In this document: positions 1-9,558 of the stretch, one piece after another
How the letters are laid out: each line of letters starts with the position of its first letter
Position numbering within the stretch: position 1 is the stretch's first letter
From: a virus
DNA length: 49,608 bases
Reading direction: 5' to 3' (one strand)
Virus record (IMG/VR): IMGVR_UViG_3300033981_000316
Coordinates: 1 to 49,608 of that record
Program-made: the position numbers and the translations under genes
The notes under the pieces: model-generated
What the model was told of the DNA's origin: nothing
The model's input: only the letters and a program-made list of their open reading frames with translations
The model's database searches: none

Positions 1-687
1 ACCTCTTCTATCATAATAAGCACCTATTGCTTCATCTGATGCAACATATGGATTAGGCCTAAGACCTACTGAACCGTATGTACTCATTTTACCATCCATA
101 TTTTGTTTATCATGAAAAAGTTCATGCGCCAACCACCAAGGATTATTTATATTTTCTATTGGACTATTTGGATTATATGTTATAGTTCTAAATGCAGAAT
201 TATAACCTAATTGATGTTCAGGATTATTAGGATCATAATTTTTTATTGGAACATATGTTATACCACCATCTTGAAAATATGGAGAATTAGGATCAAAGAT
301 TTTATTCTTTACAGATTTTGATTTTTTAAATAACGGGTTTTTTGTAAATAATATATTCCTAGCCATTAAGCTTTTGGAATATTTTTTAGGATACTTTTTA
401 CTACCACCTTTCTTAGCTTGTGGTATTTCATAAACCATGTCTCCTTCAAACTGATACTCATTACCTGGAGTCATGTATTGTGCATTACCTAAATTATCTA
501 TACCCAATAAGTCATCTTCTACTCCTTTCATGGTTATCTTTCCAGTAGGTGTAGGTACTGCAGTAGGAAGACCTGGGTAATCCCATTGCCCTCTTTCAGA
601 AACAATAAATCCTTGAGTAAATCTTTTTAACTCATTTGGACCACCGGGTAAACCAGCTTTTTCATATTTCTTAAAAGACTTCTTCAT
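1..687 (-). CDS. Virion-associated protein with HExxH zincin-like site (partial, 3' end cut by window edge)
   Basis: I translated 229 residues from the ATG at 685-687; the gene continues past base 1. The first 100 residues (QWDYPGLPTAVPTPTGKITM and the following GVEDDLLG and PGNEYQFEG segments) resemble an N-terminal domain I recall from large virion or cargo proteins of crAss-like phages. A basic KKGGSKK segment follows at about 92-98. Residues 188-192 read HELFH, the HExxH zinc-protease signature, inside WWLAHELFHD, and E219 (SDEAIGAYY) is placed as a possible third zinc ligand. A Zn-dependent endopeptidase in the virion, for maturation or for host entry, is inferred. The ATG overlaps the stop of the muzzle gene by one base, so the two are probably translated together. 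Confidence 0.75.
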   Translation of the reverse strand, partial: MKKSFKKYEKAGLPGGPNELKRFTQGFIVSERGQWDYPGLPTAVPTPTGKITMKGVEDDLLGIDNLGNAQYMTPGNEYQFEGDMVYEIPQAKKGGSKKYPKKYSKSLMARNILFTKNPLFKKSKSVKNKIFDPNSPYFQDGGITYVPIKNYDPNNPEHQLGYNSAFRTITYNPNSPIENINNPWWLAHELFHDKQNMDGKMSTYGSVGLRPNPYVASDEAIGAYYDRRG

Positions 688-3600
688 TATCTTATTGACA
701 TTTCATTTTTACTATTTACAACTTTTAATATAAAGTTGATATCTCTTTCTTGTTCTGTAGCAAGTTTAGATAAAAATAAATAATTTAAGTAATGTCTAAA
801 CTTCTTTCTTTGAGTATCTAACTTAGCATAATTTAAGTTTGCATTATTCAAAGTTTTAATATAACCATTTGGTTCTGTATTCCAAATAAATTGTTCAGAA
901 TAATTACCAAGAAGTTGTGTAGTTCCAGGAACAAGAGGTCCTGTTGGAGGGTAATCTGACCCAATTGGAAATTCTCCTCTATCTTTTGTAATATCCCAAT
1001 ACTGATTAAACCTATACTTATTTTCTTCTTTTGAAAATAATATATCAAATGAAGATAAGTTGGATTGATTTAATTTAGGATATTGTAATGAAAGAGTAAT
1101 ATTATTTTTTGGGAATATGTTTAAATTAAGATATCCAGATACTTGCTCTGTGTTAGATATAACTGCTTGACTAAAGTTTGCATCAAGAACATGAAACTGA
1201 TCTACACAGTTAAATTGTGAATATCTATAACACTCTAAGGTATATTCTATTGATCTTACAATACTTGGAGCAGATCCTGTATTTATTGGATACTCTATTT
1301 CAAAAGGATATTGTGTACCATAAAAATTACAGAAGTCATCACATACATCATTATGTCTCCAGATTGTATTACCTTTTACAGTAAACAATGTTTCTTTAGA
1401 TGAAAATACAAGATCTGGATGCCAATCATGATAACTAATAAATACTTGTAATTTAGGGTCATAACTTACAGTCCATGATGCATCAACAAAAACATTTGGG
1501 TGCCCTAATGGATAATTTACTCCAAGATAATTAAACTTATTTGTTTCTGGATTATAAGATACTTTACCTATATCCTTTCTTAACTGATAATCTTTCTTAG
1601 TAAAGTATAGTATAGATGATCTTGTATCATATCCTGCTTGAACACCAATACCAGCTACTGGATTATCTTGATGTGGATAATCTGGAAAATCTTCTGTTAG
1701 CTTATATGGTAAAAATAAAGAAAACCACCACTTCAATCCATTTTGTGAAATTTCTTTTATACCCTCACCATATGCAAAAAGTTTACCCTGATTCATTGAT
1801 GCATAATATAATCCAGCTGGTGAGTATATTACAGATCTTATATTTTGAGATGAACCATATTCAAATGGTGCATCAGCATTTACTGCAGACTGTGGAGGAT
1901 TACTAAATAAACCACCATCTCCAATAGTTACTTTTTTACCAGATAAAGTCTGTAATGTATCTATACCTTGATAGAACAAAGGTCCTGTAGTTGGGAATGT
2001 AAAGATCATACCTGTCATACCAACAGGTTTTACCGTAGTAATTTTATCATTAAACTGTACATAGTTTAATGGTAAATAGATCAACCAATTATTATCATAG
2101 GATTGATCATCTTGGTACAATGAGTATAACGCTCTATTTGGATAATATGTAAAACATAATTCTGCAACTTGAGGATCATAATTTGCACCTTGTGTTGATC
2201 CGGCAGAAAGATACTGTGTAAAAAACTTAGTAACACTTAATGAATAATCATAGTTATAAAAGTTACCCTTAGTAATTACTTCTGGATTCATATCAAACAG
2301 CTGTCTTAAATCTGTATATTGATATGGTATATATGGTTGTTGTGATTGTAAAGTTCCTTGTGATCTAAAGTCTACAAGTACATTACTCTCTACAAAGAAA
2401 TCTCTTACACCAGAATTAGCTAAATACATGTATGAATCCTTAACAGATAAAAATCCTGGATAGTTTCCTTCCGTATCATTTTGTCTATCATAATTATCAT
2501 TATCTAAATTATAATATCCTTTTGGCATTGGACCAGTACCAAATGTTGGCTGAGGAGTTAGTAAAGATATTATATCTGCAATTGTTGTTGCAATATTACC
2601 ACCAGCAGCAATTGGATTTTCATCTTTACTGTATGGTGCAGTATTCATCCAATACCTTGCTGTAGGTATATTATTATATAATGCATAGTTCCATATAGTT
2701 CCATCAGGTAAATTATATAACCAGTTGTAAAAGAAAAGCATTGTGTTCTTTTCTGTAAATCTGTTTATATAAGTATCTCCTCCAAATATAATTTCTGATG
2801 TTGGAAGAACTTTATGAAATACTTGTCCATTCAACGGGCAGTTGCCAGATGTTGGTTGAGAAATTATATTATTAGGATCAAATTTTTGTTCACACGTTGT
2901 TGCAACAACTTGTTTAATACTATCAATTCTACCATATTGATTTTGTACATTATATTTTAATCCAACATAATGACTTGCTATATTTCCTAAAAATTGTTTA
3001 AATAATGATTCATTTTTAAAACTCATATCAAAGCTTGGAACATCAGTTGCTTTACCAAGATTAATTAATGAGTTATCTTCTTGAAAACCAATTTGCTGTG
3101 TTGATCCAACATATGTACCAACTAACTGCGGTCCTATTGTTGGAGCAATGGTAGGTGATGTGTATGTTGTATTTGGAGCAGAAGTTCTAATAAAGACTGT
3201 CTTAGGTCTAGAAAGATTATTTATTGTAAATCTTTGAAAATTACCAAATCCATTTAAATAATCTGGAACCTCTTGATTTCTATCACTAAGATAGAACCCG
3301 TTTTCAATTTTAAATCTTTTTAAGAAATTAGTATTAGGTGCAACAAATCTTGCATAGAATCCATGTGCTAATGATTGTAAAGCATATTGTCTAAATGGTA
3401 AAAATGCTTGAATAATTCTTAGTGTTGTATTGAACCCCTCAGTAAAATAATATGGTAACTGCACACCAATATTTATTGCGCTTGTTGCAAAAACACCAAG
3501 CCCTAAATTATTTAAAACAGTTGCTGTATTATAATCTGTTATAAGTGTTGTTGGTGGATATAGTCCAATATTTGCATATGATTGTGCCGTTGTTTCAAAA

Positions 3601-6140
3601 ATCTCTTCAAGCGTTAAAGATGCCGGATTACCAGGTCCAGTAATTGCACCAGAAATTTGTTGAGAGGCACTATTAAAATAGTTATTAAGTTGTGTATAAA
3701 AGTTAAATGCATTACTTGCAGCAGCATTTACTGTAAATGAATCAAGATCTCCTGGTGGTGGATTTGGTGGTGTTAAGTTATTACCATTACCACCTGCAAT
3801 ATTCCAATAATCATATTTTTGATAAGGGACTTGAAAATCTGGAAGAGCTGGTGATGATATCTGTTTCTTACCCAATAAGTTTAATAAAGCATTTCCAAGA
3901 CCAGCTATAATTGCAATATAAACCGCAGCATTACTCATCAACTGATTTTCAGGATGCTTATCTGGTATTACAAAAGAATGTACTGAGTTACCTTCTAAAC
4001 TTCCATAGATTTTTAATTCAGTTTGGTTTATAAAAGGATTTCTAAAGCTAGTATCTGGAGATGTAAATGTAAGAAGGTTTTTTGGTATACCTTGATTTAC
4101 AAATGTTTCATTTCCATCTTTATCTATAGTGGTTGTTTTAATAAAAGGATCATTATAATAATAATCATGATCTCCAATATTTGCAGTATTATCTAATGGT
4201 ATTGAACAGTTAAATGGATAGTTTGCATATAGTCCTGTTCTATTACCTTTTGATTGCCCCTGTATAGGATAAGTCCTAAAGTTATTAATCATCCCTTTAG
4301 CAACTATACTAAGATTACCTTCTCTTGAACCTCTTAGTATTTCATATCCAACTATATTAGGAATATCATTACCGTCATTATCTTTTGGGTAGATTATATT
4401 ATTAAACTCTACACCCATTATTCTAATAAACTTTTTACCATCAGAAGCATTAGCATTTTCTACTCTAAAGTGATATGTATCAGGTGTTAATGCATTATCT
4501 GGAAACTTGTGATGTCTAATAGGTTTACCACAAAGATCATATCTTGGATCTTTAGTAGCTGTCCAACACTGTGAACTTGAATTCCATATGTTAGGTTGGT
4601 TATCAGGATATATTTCTGTAGATTGCCAGTATCCCATTTTACCTTTAGCTAATACAACTCCTCCATCAGGTAATACTGGATAGTTAGGAAAGTATGTATC
4701 TGTCTGCCAAGCTGTATTTACAGTTTCAAATAATAATGTGTTATCTACAAAACTATTCTTATCTGTATATGTATCAGCATCTTTTGTATTTGCAGGAACA
4801 TTATCTGGATTTGGTGTTGGATAGTTTTCTTCTGGTCTTCCAGGAATGTGATAAGATGCAGATTTATCTCCAGTATTGTATACCCATCTTATAAAGAAAG
4901 CATATACCTCATCTCTAAGATAACCTACTTTAGATCCTCCAGTAATATAATAGTCTTCAGGATATTCAACTGACACCCATTTAGTATTTATCAAATTAGC
5001 AAGTGGCTGATAATTAAAATCAAATTTAGATGTGGGAGCAATTCTAAGTAAGTACTGTCCAACATTAACTATCTGATCTGATTTCTCATATACTGGATTT
5101 AATAATGGTATAGCTGATGTTGGTATAGTTATTAATGTCTGTGGTATATCATCTAATAAGATTGATGTTTCAGAAGTAGAATAATAACCAATCTGTTTTG
5201 CTTGAACATTTTCATTAATTGATCTAACTATTACTAATTCAAACTGCTCAAAGTTTTCAGTGTCTAAATCTAATGTTAATAGTAATGATCCTTGTGAAAC
5301 ATCATTAGGATTATATACTGGTTGAAGATTACTTGGAGAAAAATAATTAGTTACATTCTGACCCTTAATAGAATATGCTACAACGGCAAAGTAAGTTCCA
5401 TTTTCTAATGTACCTGTACCAGGTGCAATTGAAAGTTGAACGCATGGTGTCTGTACTAATGATGCCAATCTTATTTTGTCACAATCTAAAAAGTTTAAAT
5501 CTGTACATATTTTACAATCTCCAGGAGTACATTTTTGTTCCCATGCAGTAATTGGCCATAATACAGTTCCACTTGATGAAATATATCTATTATAATTTAT
5601 ACCTGCTGTAGCTTGATTAGAGCCACCCCATTGAAAAGATGAATCTGGCCATGTCTTTGGATCACCAATATTTAAATATCTATCAGGATTTAAACCATCT
5701 GCCCAATACACTTCCCACTTACAATCTCCCTTTTGTCTAGAAGCTCCGGTAATTAAATTATATGGACTAAAATTTAAACATGGTGCAGAAACAATTGGTC
5801 TATACAAACAATGTTCTTCTTCATATAAACCAATTTCAGAATTAACAGGTTTACCATTTACAGTAGCAACAGTAAATATAATCCACTTATCCGCATATAA
5901 ATGTATAATACCAATAATAGCTTTATCACCCTGCATGGTCTCTCCACTTGTTCCGCAGAGATAGTTTGAGTCCTCATTAGATAAAGTACCTAGGTTACCC
6001 TCATCAGTATTATTGACCATGTTTCTTGCATGTGTCCATAGTCCAGATGTTACAAATGATGGGTCTGTATCTTTATTTAGACCTTTAGAGAAACTATTTG
6101 TAATATTCTGAGTAGTATTTTGAAGACCTTTTTTAGCCAT
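687..6140 (-). CDS. Giant tail muzzle/stabilization-type protein (1817 aa)
   Basis: This is the longest gene in the window. The N-terminus (FSKGLNKDTDPSFV, then LWTHARNMVNN) and the repeated beta-strand-rich, Asn/Tyr/Pro-rich sequence fit the large tail proteins of crAss-like phages, which I associate with the tail muzzle and, more distantly, with P22 gp10/T7 gp12-like tail tube and stabilization proteins. It lies directly downstream of two ring-protein genes, where such a protein is expected. A low-hydrophobicity Pro/Asn stretch sits near residues 780-800. Assignment to the muzzle rests on size, position and N-terminal pattern, not on a structural search. The start is the ATG at 6140, overlapping the upstream stop by one base. 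Confidence 0.8.
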   Translation of the reverse strand: MAKKGLQNTTQNITNSFSKGLNKDTDPSFVTSGLWTHARNMVNNTDEGNLGTLSNEDSNYLCGTSGETMQGDKAIIGIIHLYADKWIIFTVATVNGKPVNSEIGLYEEEHCLYRPIVSAPCLNFSPYNLITGASRQKGDCKWEVYWADGLNPDRYLNIGDPKTWPDSSFQWGGSNQATAGINYNRYISSSGTVLWPITAWEQKCTPGDCKICTDLNFLDCDKIRLASLVQTPCVQLSIAPGTGTLENGTYFAVVAYSIKGQNVTNYFSPSNLQPVYNPNDVSQGSLLLTLDLDTENFEQFELVIVRSINENVQAKQIGYYSTSETSILLDDIPQTLITIPTSAIPLLNPVYEKSDQIVNVGQYLLRIAPTSKFDFNYQPLANLINTKWVSVEYPEDYYITGGSKVGYLRDEVYAFFIRWVYNTGDKSASYHIPGRPEENYPTPNPDNVPANTKDADTYTDKNSFVDNTLLFETVNTAWQTDTYFPNYPVLPDGGVVLAKGKMGYWQSTEIYPDNQPNIWNSSSQCWTATKDPRYDLCGKPIRHHKFPDNALTPDTYHFRVENANASDGKKFIRIMGVEFNNIIYPKDNDGNDIPNIVGYEILRGSREGNLSIVAKGMINNFRTYPIQGQSKGNRTGLYANYPFNCSIPLDNTANIGDHDYYYNDPFIKTTTIDKDGNETFVNQGIPKNLLTFTSPDTSFRNPFINQTELKIYGSLEGNSVHSFVIPDKHPENQLMSNAAVYIAIIAGLGNALLNLLGKKQISSPALPDFQVPYQKYDYWNIAGGNGNNLTPPNPPPGDLDSFTVNAAASNAFNFYTQLNNYFNSASQQISGAITGPGNPASLTLEEIFETTAQSYANIGLYPPTTLITDYNTATVLNNLGLGVFATSAINIGVQLPYYFTEGFNTTLRIIQAFLPFRQYALQSLAHGFYARFVAPNTNFLKRFKIENGFYLSDRNQEVPDYLNGFGNFQRFTINNLSRPKTVFIRTSAPNTTYTSPTIAPTIGPQLVGTYVGSTQQIGFQEDNSLINLGKATDVPSFDMSFKNESLFKQFLGNIASHYVGLKYNVQNQYGRIDSIKQVVATTCEQKFDPNNIISQPTSGNCPLNGQVFHKVLPTSEIIFGGDTYINRFTEKNTMLFFYNWLYNLPDGTIWNYALYNNIPTARYWMNTAPYSKDENPIAAGGNIATTIADIISLLTPQPTFGTGPMPKGYYNLDNDNYDRQNDTEGNYPGFLSVKDSYMYLANSGVRDFFVESNVLVDFRSQGTLQSQQPYIPYQYTDLRQLFDMNPEVITKGNFYNYDYSLSVTKFFTQYLSAGSTQGANYDPQVAELCFTYYPNRALYSLYQDDQSYDNNWLIYLPLNYVQFNDKITTVKPVGMTGMIFTFPTTGPLFYQGIDTLQTLSGKKVTIGDGGLFSNPPQSAVNADAPFEYGSSQNIRSVIYSPAGLYYASMNQGKLFAYGEGIKEISQNGLKWWFSLFLPYKLTEDFPDYPHQDNPVAGIGVQAGYDTRSSILYFTKKDYQLRKDIGKVSYNPETNKFNYLGVNYPLGHPNVFVDASWTVSYDPKLQVFISYHDWHPDLVFSSKETLFTVKGNTIWRHNDVCDDFCNFYGTQYPFEIEYPINTGSAPSIVRSIEYTLECYRYSQFNCVDQFHVLDANFSQAVISNTEQVSGYLNLNIFPKNNITLSLQYPKLNQSNLSSFDILFSKEENKYRFNQYWDITKDRGEFPIGSDYPPTGPLVPGTTQLLGNYSEQFIWNTEPNGYIKTLNNANLNYAKLDTQRKKFRHYLNYLFLSKLATEQERDINFILKVVNSKNEMSIR

Positions 6141-7186
6141 TATATTATTCTATTGCCGGTTAAGTTTCTATAATATGCTGCATTAGGAGAATAACTTTCA
6201 AACATATAGTAATACTTACCATACATTGATTTTCTATTTGTCCACCACATCTTTTCAAGTTCCTTGAAGTTTGGTGTATTAACAACACTTAATGCTTGAT
6301 TTCTAGCTGCTCTTAATCTTTGTTCAATTAACTGCATTCTTTGTGCTACATCCTCACCATTAATATATAGGTTTTCAAGTATTCTAGATTTTAAAGCATA
6401 TTCATAATATTCATTTATTAGATCATGATCTGGGACCATTAAGTATCCTTGATCATTTACCATTTCACCTTGATAATTTAAATATACCTTACCAGTTTCA
6501 AATGTTGTAAATAGAAAACCACCTTTTATCCAACCTTGGTTTGCTGTATTAAAATAAAGATTTGGACAGTCACATTCTATTTCTTGACTAGCCTTCATTC
6601 TTAATGGTAATAAATCTGTGTAAACTCTTGTAGCTCCAGAATTATTCATTACTTGAACTAGTTCCCACTTTTCCCCTTTACAATTCATAAAAACTCTAGG
6701 TGCAATACAAGTATCACCATAAGGATTGTTTGGGTCATACTCTGTAGGTATTGGATCTACTATAGGAAAATTAAGATCACATGCTGCAGTTTTGTTACAT
6801 GGATTAGAATTACATGTTCTGCAGTTAACTGTTGGTGGTGCACACACATCTGTAGTAGATGGAGTTTCTTGGTATCTTACTTCTTGTATATTAGTTCCTG
6901 CAGACATTGGACCATATCCAACTTGTTGAACATAGTTACCGCATACTAATGCAAAGTTAAATACATAAAAATCATCTGGTAGTTTTACCTTACCATGACA
7001 TACATCTAGAATAACTTCTTTAGTTTGATTTACCCTTAGACCAAGATCATAATTTAGTTTTTTAACCAGCTTAATTAATTGCTGAGGCTCTATCATGTTT
7101 TCTAGAGCAAAGGTGTTTAAATCAACTGTTACATCTTCTAACAATTGATCAAAAGTTCTATATCTAAGAGTATAATTAAAATCCAT
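6140..7186 (-). CDS. Tail ring/connector protein of crAss-like phages (348 aa)
   Basis: The protein opens with MDFNYTLRYRTFDQLLEDV and continues with a KLNYDLGLRV helix and a KLPDDFYVFNFAL segment, a pattern I recognise from ring-type connector proteins in crAss-like structural modules. Residues about 110-145 form a cysteine-rich insertion with many CxxC/CxC pairs, which could be a zinc or disulfide-stabilised loop. The C-terminal third is helical and basic. It overlaps its upstream and downstream neighbours by one base each, so ring proteins and muzzle form one translational unit. The exact ring number in the tail cannot be assigned from sequence alone. Confidence 0.7.
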   Translation of the reverse strand: MDFNYTLRYRTFDQLLEDVTVDLNTFALENMIEPQQLIKLVKKLNYDLGLRVNQTKEVILDVCHGKVKLPDDFYVFNFALVCGNYVQQVGYGPMSAGTNIQEVRYQETPSTTDVCAPPTVNCRTCNSNPCNKTAACDLNFPIVDPIPTEYDPNNPYGDTCIAPRVFMNCKGEKWELVQVMNNSGATRVYTDLLPLRMKASQEIECDCPNLYFNTANQGWIKGGFLFTTFETGKVYLNYQGEMVNDQGYLMVPDHDLINEYYEYALKSRILENLYINGEDVAQRMQLIEQRLRAARNQALSVVNTPNFKELEKMWWTNRKSMYGKYYYMFESYSPNAAYYRNLTGNRII

Positions 7187-7851
7187 TATCTAAGTATATT
7201 TTGACCATCATCAGGACCATCTGTTGGAACCTGCATAGTCATAGTTAATTCTTTAATTACAAACTGCTCTACTTCAGAAAATAAATACTCTGGAATAGTT
7301 AATAATTTATCTTGTGCTATCTCACACTGTTGAGCAGGATCACACGGATCAGTTACTCCTTGAAAGATAGCCTCCATTCTAATTGCTTCCCAATCTATAT
7401 TGGGGCAGTATAAATATCCATTTAAATACCAAAAATATTTTCTTGTATTATATTTAAATGTAGTAGTCTTTGTCATTGAAACCCATGTACCCGGATCTGT
7501 TCTAAACATTTCTATACTACCATCTATTGAAGATACTGTACGTATAACAGGACCAAATGTTCCTTCTAATATAGTTGGTAGTTTATCTTTTGTTCTTTTA
7601 AAATAACATCCAGAATAAACACCAAGACATCCAGCTTCTACTTTATCTACATCTATAAGTTCAAGATATGGTAATACCTGAAATATAGAGCTAATCTTCA
7701 TTAGCTTGAATTGATTATCCTCTCTCTTTAAAAGAGTCTGGCCATATTTAATTAGAGAGCTATAGATTACTCTATCAGTTAAAAAAGAATCTTCTTTAAC
7801 TGCTTTTAAAGTATTTCTAACCCGTGATATTGCTTCACCTATAGTTGTCAT
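7186..7851 (-). CDS. Tail ring/adaptor protein of crAss-like phages (221 aa)
   Basis: The N-terminus (MTTIGEAISRVRNTLKAVKE, then DSFLTDRVIYSSLIKYGQTL) is a strongly conserved helical pair in crAss-like phages and is typical of head-tail ring or adaptor proteins. A beta-rich middle follows and the C-terminus returns to helix (EYLFSEVEQFVIKELTM). It sits between the 193-aa gene upstream (4-base overlap) and the 348-aa ring gene downstream (1-base overlap). I infer that it contributes a dodecameric ring below the portal; the precise level is unknown. Confidence 0.72.
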   Translation of the reverse strand: MTTIGEAISRVRNTLKAVKEDSFLTDRVIYSSLIKYGQTLLKREDNQFKLMKISSIFQVLPYLELIDVDKVEAGCLGVYSGCYFKRTKDKLPTILEGTFGPVIRTVSSIDGSIEMFRTDPGTWVSMTKTTTFKYNTRKYFWYLNGYLYCPNIDWEAIRMEAIFQGVTDPCDPAQQCEIAQDKLLTIPEYLFSEVEQFVIKELTMTMQVPTDGPDDGQNILR

Positions 7852-8429
7852 AGTTCAAATTCATTATATTGTTTTAAGTCCTCCTGTAGCTTTTTTTGCA
7901 TAGAGTTGACTAAAAAATTTTTAGTATGGTTAAGTTTTATTTTTGCTGTTGGTTCAACTACAAGATACATATTCCAATTTTCTGGATAAGCTTTAGAAAC
8001 CGCTCTTTTAAATTCTCTACATGCAGTAAATCCCCAAAATTCTCTATTCTTCATTTTGTGTTTTAATGCATAACTTGTAAAAAATATTTTTGCTAGTTTA
8101 CCATCTGTTTCCCAATTCTTATTTGTAACAGATACTCCATACTTCTTTGACTTTGCAAAATCAGTATTTTGTTTTTTTGGACTTTGACATGTTCCAATAA
8201 ATATCCAACCTATTTGTTCAGGTAGTTGAACACCATCCCTTGTATCAATAACTGTTTGATAAAAAGTATTATTAAAAGATTTTATAATCTTTCTTAAGTC
8301 TTTATCATCCATCTGTTTATACTTAGGATATTTCTTTTTAAAACTTTCAAAGAACTTCTTGTTCATAATTGTATGTACTTCAGGTCTATACCTTGGTGCA
8401 TTTAAGTCTGGACTTTTAAATTCCTTCAT
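7848..8429 (-). CDS. Conserved structural-module protein (193 aa)
   Basis: Basic protein beginning MKEFKSPDLNAPRYRPEVHT. The N-terminal half is Lys-rich and helical (FFESFKKKYPKYKQMDDKDL), the middle is hydrophobic (EQIGWIFIGTCQSPKKQN) and the C-terminus is helical. I recognise it only as a gene that usually heads the ring-protein operon of crAss-like phages. It is the first gene after a strong terminator at 8481-8510 and follows an AT-rich promoter-like element, so it probably opens the tail transcription unit. A role in tail or connector assembly is inferred from position. Confidence 0.6.
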   Translation of the reverse strand: MKEFKSPDLNAPRYRPEVHTIMNKKFFESFKKKYPKYKQMDDKDLRKIIKSFNNTFYQTVIDTRDGVQLPEQIGWIFIGTCQSPKKQNTDFAKSKKYGVSVTNKNWETDGKLAKIFFTSYALKHKMKNREFWGFTACREFKRAVSKAYPENWNMYLVVEPTAKIKLNHTKNFLVNSMQKKLQEDLKQYNEFEL

Positions 8430-8440
8430 ACTATACTATT

Positions 8441-8448
8441 TAATATAC
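8441..8448 (-). promoter_or_regulatory. Candidate late promoter element, GTATATTA
   Basis: On the minus strand TTAGTATATTAAATAG lies between the terminator at 8481-8510 and the start codon at 8429. The same octamer on the same strand occurs in other short gaps (11244-11251, 38897-38904, 40274-40281, 41990-41997). It is a promoter candidate by position only. Confidence 0.3.
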
Positions 8449-8480
8449 TAAAAATAAATGACTTTAACAAATATAGCAAT

Positions 8481-8510
8481 AAAAGCAAAACCCCCGCGAG
8501 TGCAGGGGTT
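8481..8510 (-). terminator. Intrinsic terminator after the 333-aa appendage gene
   Basis: Read on the minus strand, AACCCCTGC pairs with GCGGGGGTT (nine pairs with one G-U, loop ACTC), followed by TTGCTTTTA. It closes the transcript of the appendage genes and separates them from the tail-ring operon. Confidence 0.85.
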
Positions 8511-8545
8511 CTACCAGTTGTTACAGAAACCAACAAACTGCAACT

Positions 8546-9547
8546 TTATATTTGTTCAACCATCATTTGAGCTTGTAATAACCAAGCTGCAGATGTTGCA
8601 TCTTTTGTTTTAAATTTTAAACTAACTGTTTCACCAGCATTTAAAGTAATATAATAAAAGAAAGAAACATTAAATGGTAACTGACCATTTAAGAATCTAA
8701 ACTCAACTGTATTACCTGCAGTAGTTAAAACTTGATCAGGTGCAATAGAAGATCTATTTACAATATCTCCAACATTTGCACCATCCATTAATGATCCTGA
8801 TAATAACGGTCTTCCAAAATTTTGATAAACTGGTGTATCAATAAAACCAACAGTTTTTATAATTGCTCCATCAACCCAGTTTGCAATATTAGAACTATTT
8901 GCTGATGTTGGTAATGTAACTGTATCATATGATACCCATACTTTATAATTCTTAGCTGCACCTCCAGGATTAGTATATGATAATGCAGAATAATTTACAT
9001 TTGGAAAACTATATATACTTGGTGTTGCACCAGCATTAAGATTTACTGTTTGTACATTATCATCATAGAAAAATTCTTTTGCTGTCGCATTTACAGTATA
9101 TGTAGTTGTGTTACCTACTGTAGATGAAGTAATATTAATTCCTGTTCCTGATTCAAGTTGTACAACTGGCAATTGTGTTGGATCAAAACAAATTGTATAT
9201 GTAGTTACTCCTGTTACTGGGTTAGTGACTGAAGTTATATCTAAATAATCATTTGTATTACATACCTCTACAACAGATCCTAAGTCTGGGCCAGTAATAT
9301 ACTCACAGAAAAAACTAATAATTGCATTAATAGCATCTGCTAAATTTGTATTAGTATCAACAACAACTTGTTGTATACATTCAATTGGTAATCCACTATA
9401 TACAACACATTCTGCATCAAATACCTCAGAACATGCAATTGGATTAGGACATCCTGCTGGAGTAGGACATGGTGCAGGTGAAATTAATCCATTATCTGAA
9501 CATCCACATTTTTTACATCCACAAGAAGTACAAGTATTATGAGCCAT
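8546..9547 (-). CDS. Cys-rich-N-terminus appendage/tail-fibre protein (333 aa)
   Basis: The N-terminus carries a cysteine knot-like stretch (CTSCGCKKCGCSD, residues 6-18) followed by a domain with CVVYSGLPIECIQQ that resembles residues 17-35 of the next upstream gene product. The rest is Thr/Asn/Val-rich beta sequence, and residues about 165-333 form a probable globular distal domain (FFYDDNVQTVNLNAGATPSI onward). The pattern fits a virion appendage with a shared N-terminal anchor and a variable C-terminal tip. It is the last gene before the terminator at 8481-8510. Receptor binding is possible but not shown. Confidence 0.6.
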   Translation of the reverse strand: MAHNTCTSCGCKKCGCSDNGLISPAPCPTPAGCPNPIACSEVFDAECVVYSGLPIECIQQVVVDTNTNLADAINAIISFFCEYITGPDLGSVVEVCNTNDYLDITSVTNPVTGVTTYTICFDPTQLPVVQLESGTGINITSSTVGNTTTYTVNATAKEFFYDDNVQTVNLNAGATPSIYSFPNVNYSALSYTNPGGAAKNYKVWVSYDTVTLPTSANSSNIANWVDGAIIKTVGFIDTPVYQNFGRPLLSGSLMDGANVGDIVNRSSIAPDQVLTTAGNTVEFRFLNGQLPFNVSFFYYITLNAGETVSLKFKTKDATSAAWLLQAQMMVEQI

Positions 9548-9558
9548 AGTTTAAATTA

